A model generated the notes under the pieces. It was not told the DNA's origin and searched no databases. It saw nothing but the letters and a program-made list of their open reading frames with translations. The translations under genes were made by a program, and so were the position numbers. A stretch of DNA of 64,000 nt from Candidatus Mycoplasma mahonii (GTDB lineage: Bacteria; Bacillota_I; Bacilli_A; Mycoplasmatales; Metamycoplasmataceae), in contig NZ_CP114583.1 of NCBI RefSeq assembly GCF_030550815.1, positions 124,001 through 188,000 on the forward strand. Reading direction: 5' to 3'. Positions 61,687-64,000 of the stretch are shown piece after piece. Numbering within the stretch: position 1 is the stretch's first letter; every line of letters starts with the position of its first letter.

Positions 61687-62811
61687 ATGGAAAATATCCA
61701 ACAAAAAGATGATTTTAACAAACCCAGAGTAACAAATGAAGTAAAGAATATTGCCTCAAAAGACAAGCTATTAGAAGCAGGTGTTTATTTTGGGACCAAC
61801 AAATCTCAGTGAAACCCTAAAATGAAACCTTACATATTAACATCTAAAAAAGGTGTTCATATTATCGATATTCATAAAACTAAAAAAACGCTAGAATTTG
61901 CTTATAAAATGGTTGTGAAGTATGCAGAAAATAAAGCTAACTTTATTTTTGTTGGCACTAAAAAACAAGCTAAAGCAACAATTAGGGAAAACGCTCTAAG
62001 AACTAATTCGCACTATGCATCAGAAAGATGATTAGGTGGAACATTAACTAACAATAAAACTATTTATAACAGAGTAAGAAGAATGGTGACACTTGAAAAA
62101 ATGGAAGAGAATAATTATGAAGGTTACACCAAAAAAGAAGGTGTAATGTTTGCTAAAGAACTTGCCAAACTGCAAAAAAACTTAAATGGTATTAGAAACA
62201 TGAGATTCTTGCCAAATGTCATGATTGTTGCTGATCCAATTGGTGATTTAATTGCTATTAAAGAGGCAAGAAGGTTAGGAATTAAAGTTATTGGTATTGT
62301 TGATACTAATGTCGATCCTTCAATTGTTGATATTGCGATTCCGGCTAATGATGATTCAATTAAATCTGTTACTTTAATTGTCACAATTTTAGCTGATGGT
62401 ATTGCTAAAGCTAAAAACGGTGAACAATTATTTGCCTATCAGGATGATTCAAAAATTATTCTTCCTGAAGAACTGAAGCCCGAATGAAAAATTAAAAAAG
62501 AAAAAAGACAACAAGTATTAGAGAAGAGAAAATCTCAGTTCAAAACAAGAGAATCATTTAAAAAAGATGAATCAAAAACCATTCCTCAAAAACCAATGGA
62601 GGTTAATAAACATGCTGAGGTTAATAACGAAGTTACTAAAGTTGAAACAAAAGCAGATATAGCTGAAGTTACTAGTGAAAATCACACAAAAACTAATTTT
62701 GCATCTTTAAAAGTGGATGAACTAAAAAAACTTATCAAAGAAAAAAATATTGTAGTAGAAGGCAAAGGATTAAAAGGTGACCTTGTGAAAGCGCTTGAGG
62801 AGAACGAATAA
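61687..62811 (+). CDS. rpsB: 30S ribosomal protein S2 with C-terminal SAP/HeH-like extension
   Basis: A 374-residue protein. Residues about 20-260 are S2: [108 protein letters not shown]. Bacterial S2 is normally 240-260 residues. Here a charged linker is followed at about 338-374 by [20 protein letters not shown] and [16 protein letters not shown], a helix-extension-helix resembling SAP/HeH nucleic-acid-binding motifs. Start at 61687 set by CGGAG. First gene of the rpsB-tsf pair; its stop overlaps tsf by one base. Confidence 0.94.
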
Positions 62812-63680
62812 TGGCTGATATAAAGTTAATTAAAGAGTTAAGAGATAGAACTGGATCCGGATTTATAGATGTTAAGAATGCTCTTGAAGCATCAAATAAT
62901 GATTTGGGTAAAGCGGTTGTATGACTACAAGAGCATGGTGTTGCTAAAGCAGCCAAAAAAGCAGGAAATATAGCTGCAGAAGGTGTTGTTAATATCGCTG
63001 AAAATGATAAATCAATTGTAATTTATGAAATTAATTCTCAAACAGATTTTGTTGCACAAACTGATTTATTTAAAGATTTAGTTCAGAAAATTGGAAAATG
63101 CTTATTGGAAAATATTTTTACCAATATTGATGAAGCAAATCAAGCCAAAGTTAATGGTAAAACCATTAAAGAGTTGACAGATGATGTAACAGCTACAATA
63201 GGCGAAAAAATTATCCTTAGAAGAGCTAAAACTATTGCTAAAGATTCAAGCGTTATTGGCGCATATGTGCATACTAATAACCAAGTTGCAGCAATTGTTC
63301 TTGCTGAAGGCGGAGACTCTGCATCAATCCGTAATGTAGCAATGCATGTGGCATCAATGAATCCTCTTTATCTAGATGAAAGTCAAGTTCCATCTGATAA
63401 ATTGGATTTAATGAAAAATGAAATCAGCAATGATGATTCAATCAAAACTAAACCTGAACATATCCAGGGAAAAATCGCTGAAGGAATGTTAAGAAAACAA
63501 CTATCAGAAATTACGCTAGTTGATCAAGAGTTTGTTATGGAAAAAATATCTGTTTCAAAATACTTAACTTCTAAAGGGGCTAAAGCAACTAAAATGATTA
63601 GATTTGAAGTAGGTGAAGGTGTTGAAGTTAAAGAAGTAGATTTTGCAGCTGAAGTAGTTGGGCAAATGAAATCTAAATAA
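62811..63680 (+). CDS. tsf: Translation elongation factor Ts
   Basis: Nucleotide exchange factor of EF-Tu. The 289-residue protein has the N-terminal UBA-like IKELRDRTGSGFIDVKNALE, then GVAKAAKKAGNIAAEGVV and INSQTDFVAQTDLFKDL (the TDFV EF-Tu contact), GAYVHTNNQVAAIVLAEGG in the core and AEGMLRKQLSEITLVDQEFV near the end. Typical length and order. Translation is coupled to rpsB. Confidence 0.97.
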
Positions 63681-63730
63681 TTATTAAGTTGTAATATTAT
63701 TTTTTTAATATATCTAAGGATCAAGAATTA

Positions 63731-64000
63731 TTATTTTTTGTTTTTTTTCATAAATTTAAGTTGGATTCTTTTTTTCTTTTCAACTATTTTTTTATTTTTC
63801 ATTTCTTTATTTACTTGTATTTTTTGGAGTTCTCTTTCAATGTTTCTATTATTGATGAATTTTATTCTAACGCCTCTTTTTATTTTTTCGATTTTATGAT
63901 TACGTCATTTAATAACTTCGTAGTCATATTCTGGATCATACATTTTATTAAATTTTAGAAGGATAATATTATGTAGTAATGTCATAAGACCAAGCAACAC
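63731..64000 (-). CDS. C-terminal part of an unknown membrane protein
   Basis: The frame is open from the right edge to 63731 (at least 89 residues). A hydrophobic segment at the edge (VLLGLMTLLHNIILLKF) is followed by NKMYDPEYDYEVIKWRNHKI and a strongly basic tail rich in Lys ending FMKKNKK. TGA-Trp occurs once. The start lies outside the window. No family recognised; it is convergent with tsf, with no clear terminator between them. Confidence 0.55.

Noticed and set aside
1-64000. CRISPR arrays, a replication origin or an integrated conjugative element
   Set aside because: No repeat-spacer pattern, no dnaA-box cluster with dnaA/dnaN, and no conjugation genes were seen.

Overview
The window is mollicute (mycoplasma) chromosome. 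The DNA is very AT-rich, and dozens of conserved proteins (OTC, arginine deiminase, CTP synthase, Lon, Der, S2, EF-Ts and others) stay in frame only if TGA is read as tryptophan. Genes are compact, with many 1-14 bp overlaps. Arginine dihydrolysis, Pta/AckA, Nox, FMN-riboswitch-controlled RibU and many lipid-anchored or membrane proteins fit a host-associated Mycoplasma, probably of the hominis/bovis/synoviae group. I cannot name the species.

Layout. 1-5.9 kb: the start of a CoaD-like gene, a divergent MIP channel, and an arginine deiminase operon on the minus strand (arcA-arcB-arcD-arcC). 5.9-12.2 kb: accessory DNA with a GC-rich palindromic island, an IS-end remnant, a solitary IscU/SufU-like gene, tRNA-His, a frameshifted gene and a 1055-residue SF1 helicase-nuclease, with gene debris on both sides. 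12.2-18.2 kb: DUF402 protein, MYPU_1760-type metalloprotease, trmB, a small membrane protein, ychF, coaE and pta. 18.5-29.7 kb: a glycan-use locus with an RpiR regulator, a lipoprotein carrying a GH85 endo-beta-N-acetylglucosaminidase domain, and a five-gene carbohydrate ABC importer operon. 29.8-32.0 kb: LicD-type and glycosyltransferase genes, partly decayed. 32.2-40.5 kb: energy and sugar metabolism (nox, MBL hydrolase, ackA, phosphohexomutase, galE, D-LDH) and an rRNA methyltransferase. 40.6-47.9 kb: rmuC, then dnaX-ybaB-recR-tmk-holB-rsmI-DUF951. 47.9-59.7 kb: pyrG, ribU, lon, M42 peptidase, a YgjP-like peptidase, ffh, an ORF fused to cmk, der, gpsA and hup. 59.7-64 kb: a decayed IS3-family element, recU, rpsB-tsf and the end of a membrane-protein gene.

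How the parts work together. ArcD imports arginine, and ArcA, ArcB and ArcC convert it to ornithine, NH3, CO2 and ATP. Pta and AckA give ATP from acetyl-CoA, while Nox and D-LDH recycle NADH. In the glycan locus the anchored ENGase could release N-glycans at the cell surface and the importer could take up the products. A shared inverted repeat, GGAAA-N1-2-TTTCC, lies upstream of the RpiR gene, the ENGase gene and the transporter operon, so I infer one regulon.

Regulation visible in the sequence: 11 transcription-unit starts have TATAAT followed by exactly six bases and then ATG, predicting leaderless mRNAs, whereas internal genes mostly have GGAG-type ribosome-binding sites. There is also an FMN riboswitch before ribU, a CIRCE-like element before lon, and several hairpin terminators. 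The observations most worth checking are the RpiR/GGAAA-TTTCC regulon, the leaderless promoter architecture, the stop-less ORF-cmk fusion and the SAP/HeH-like tail on ribosomal protein S2.
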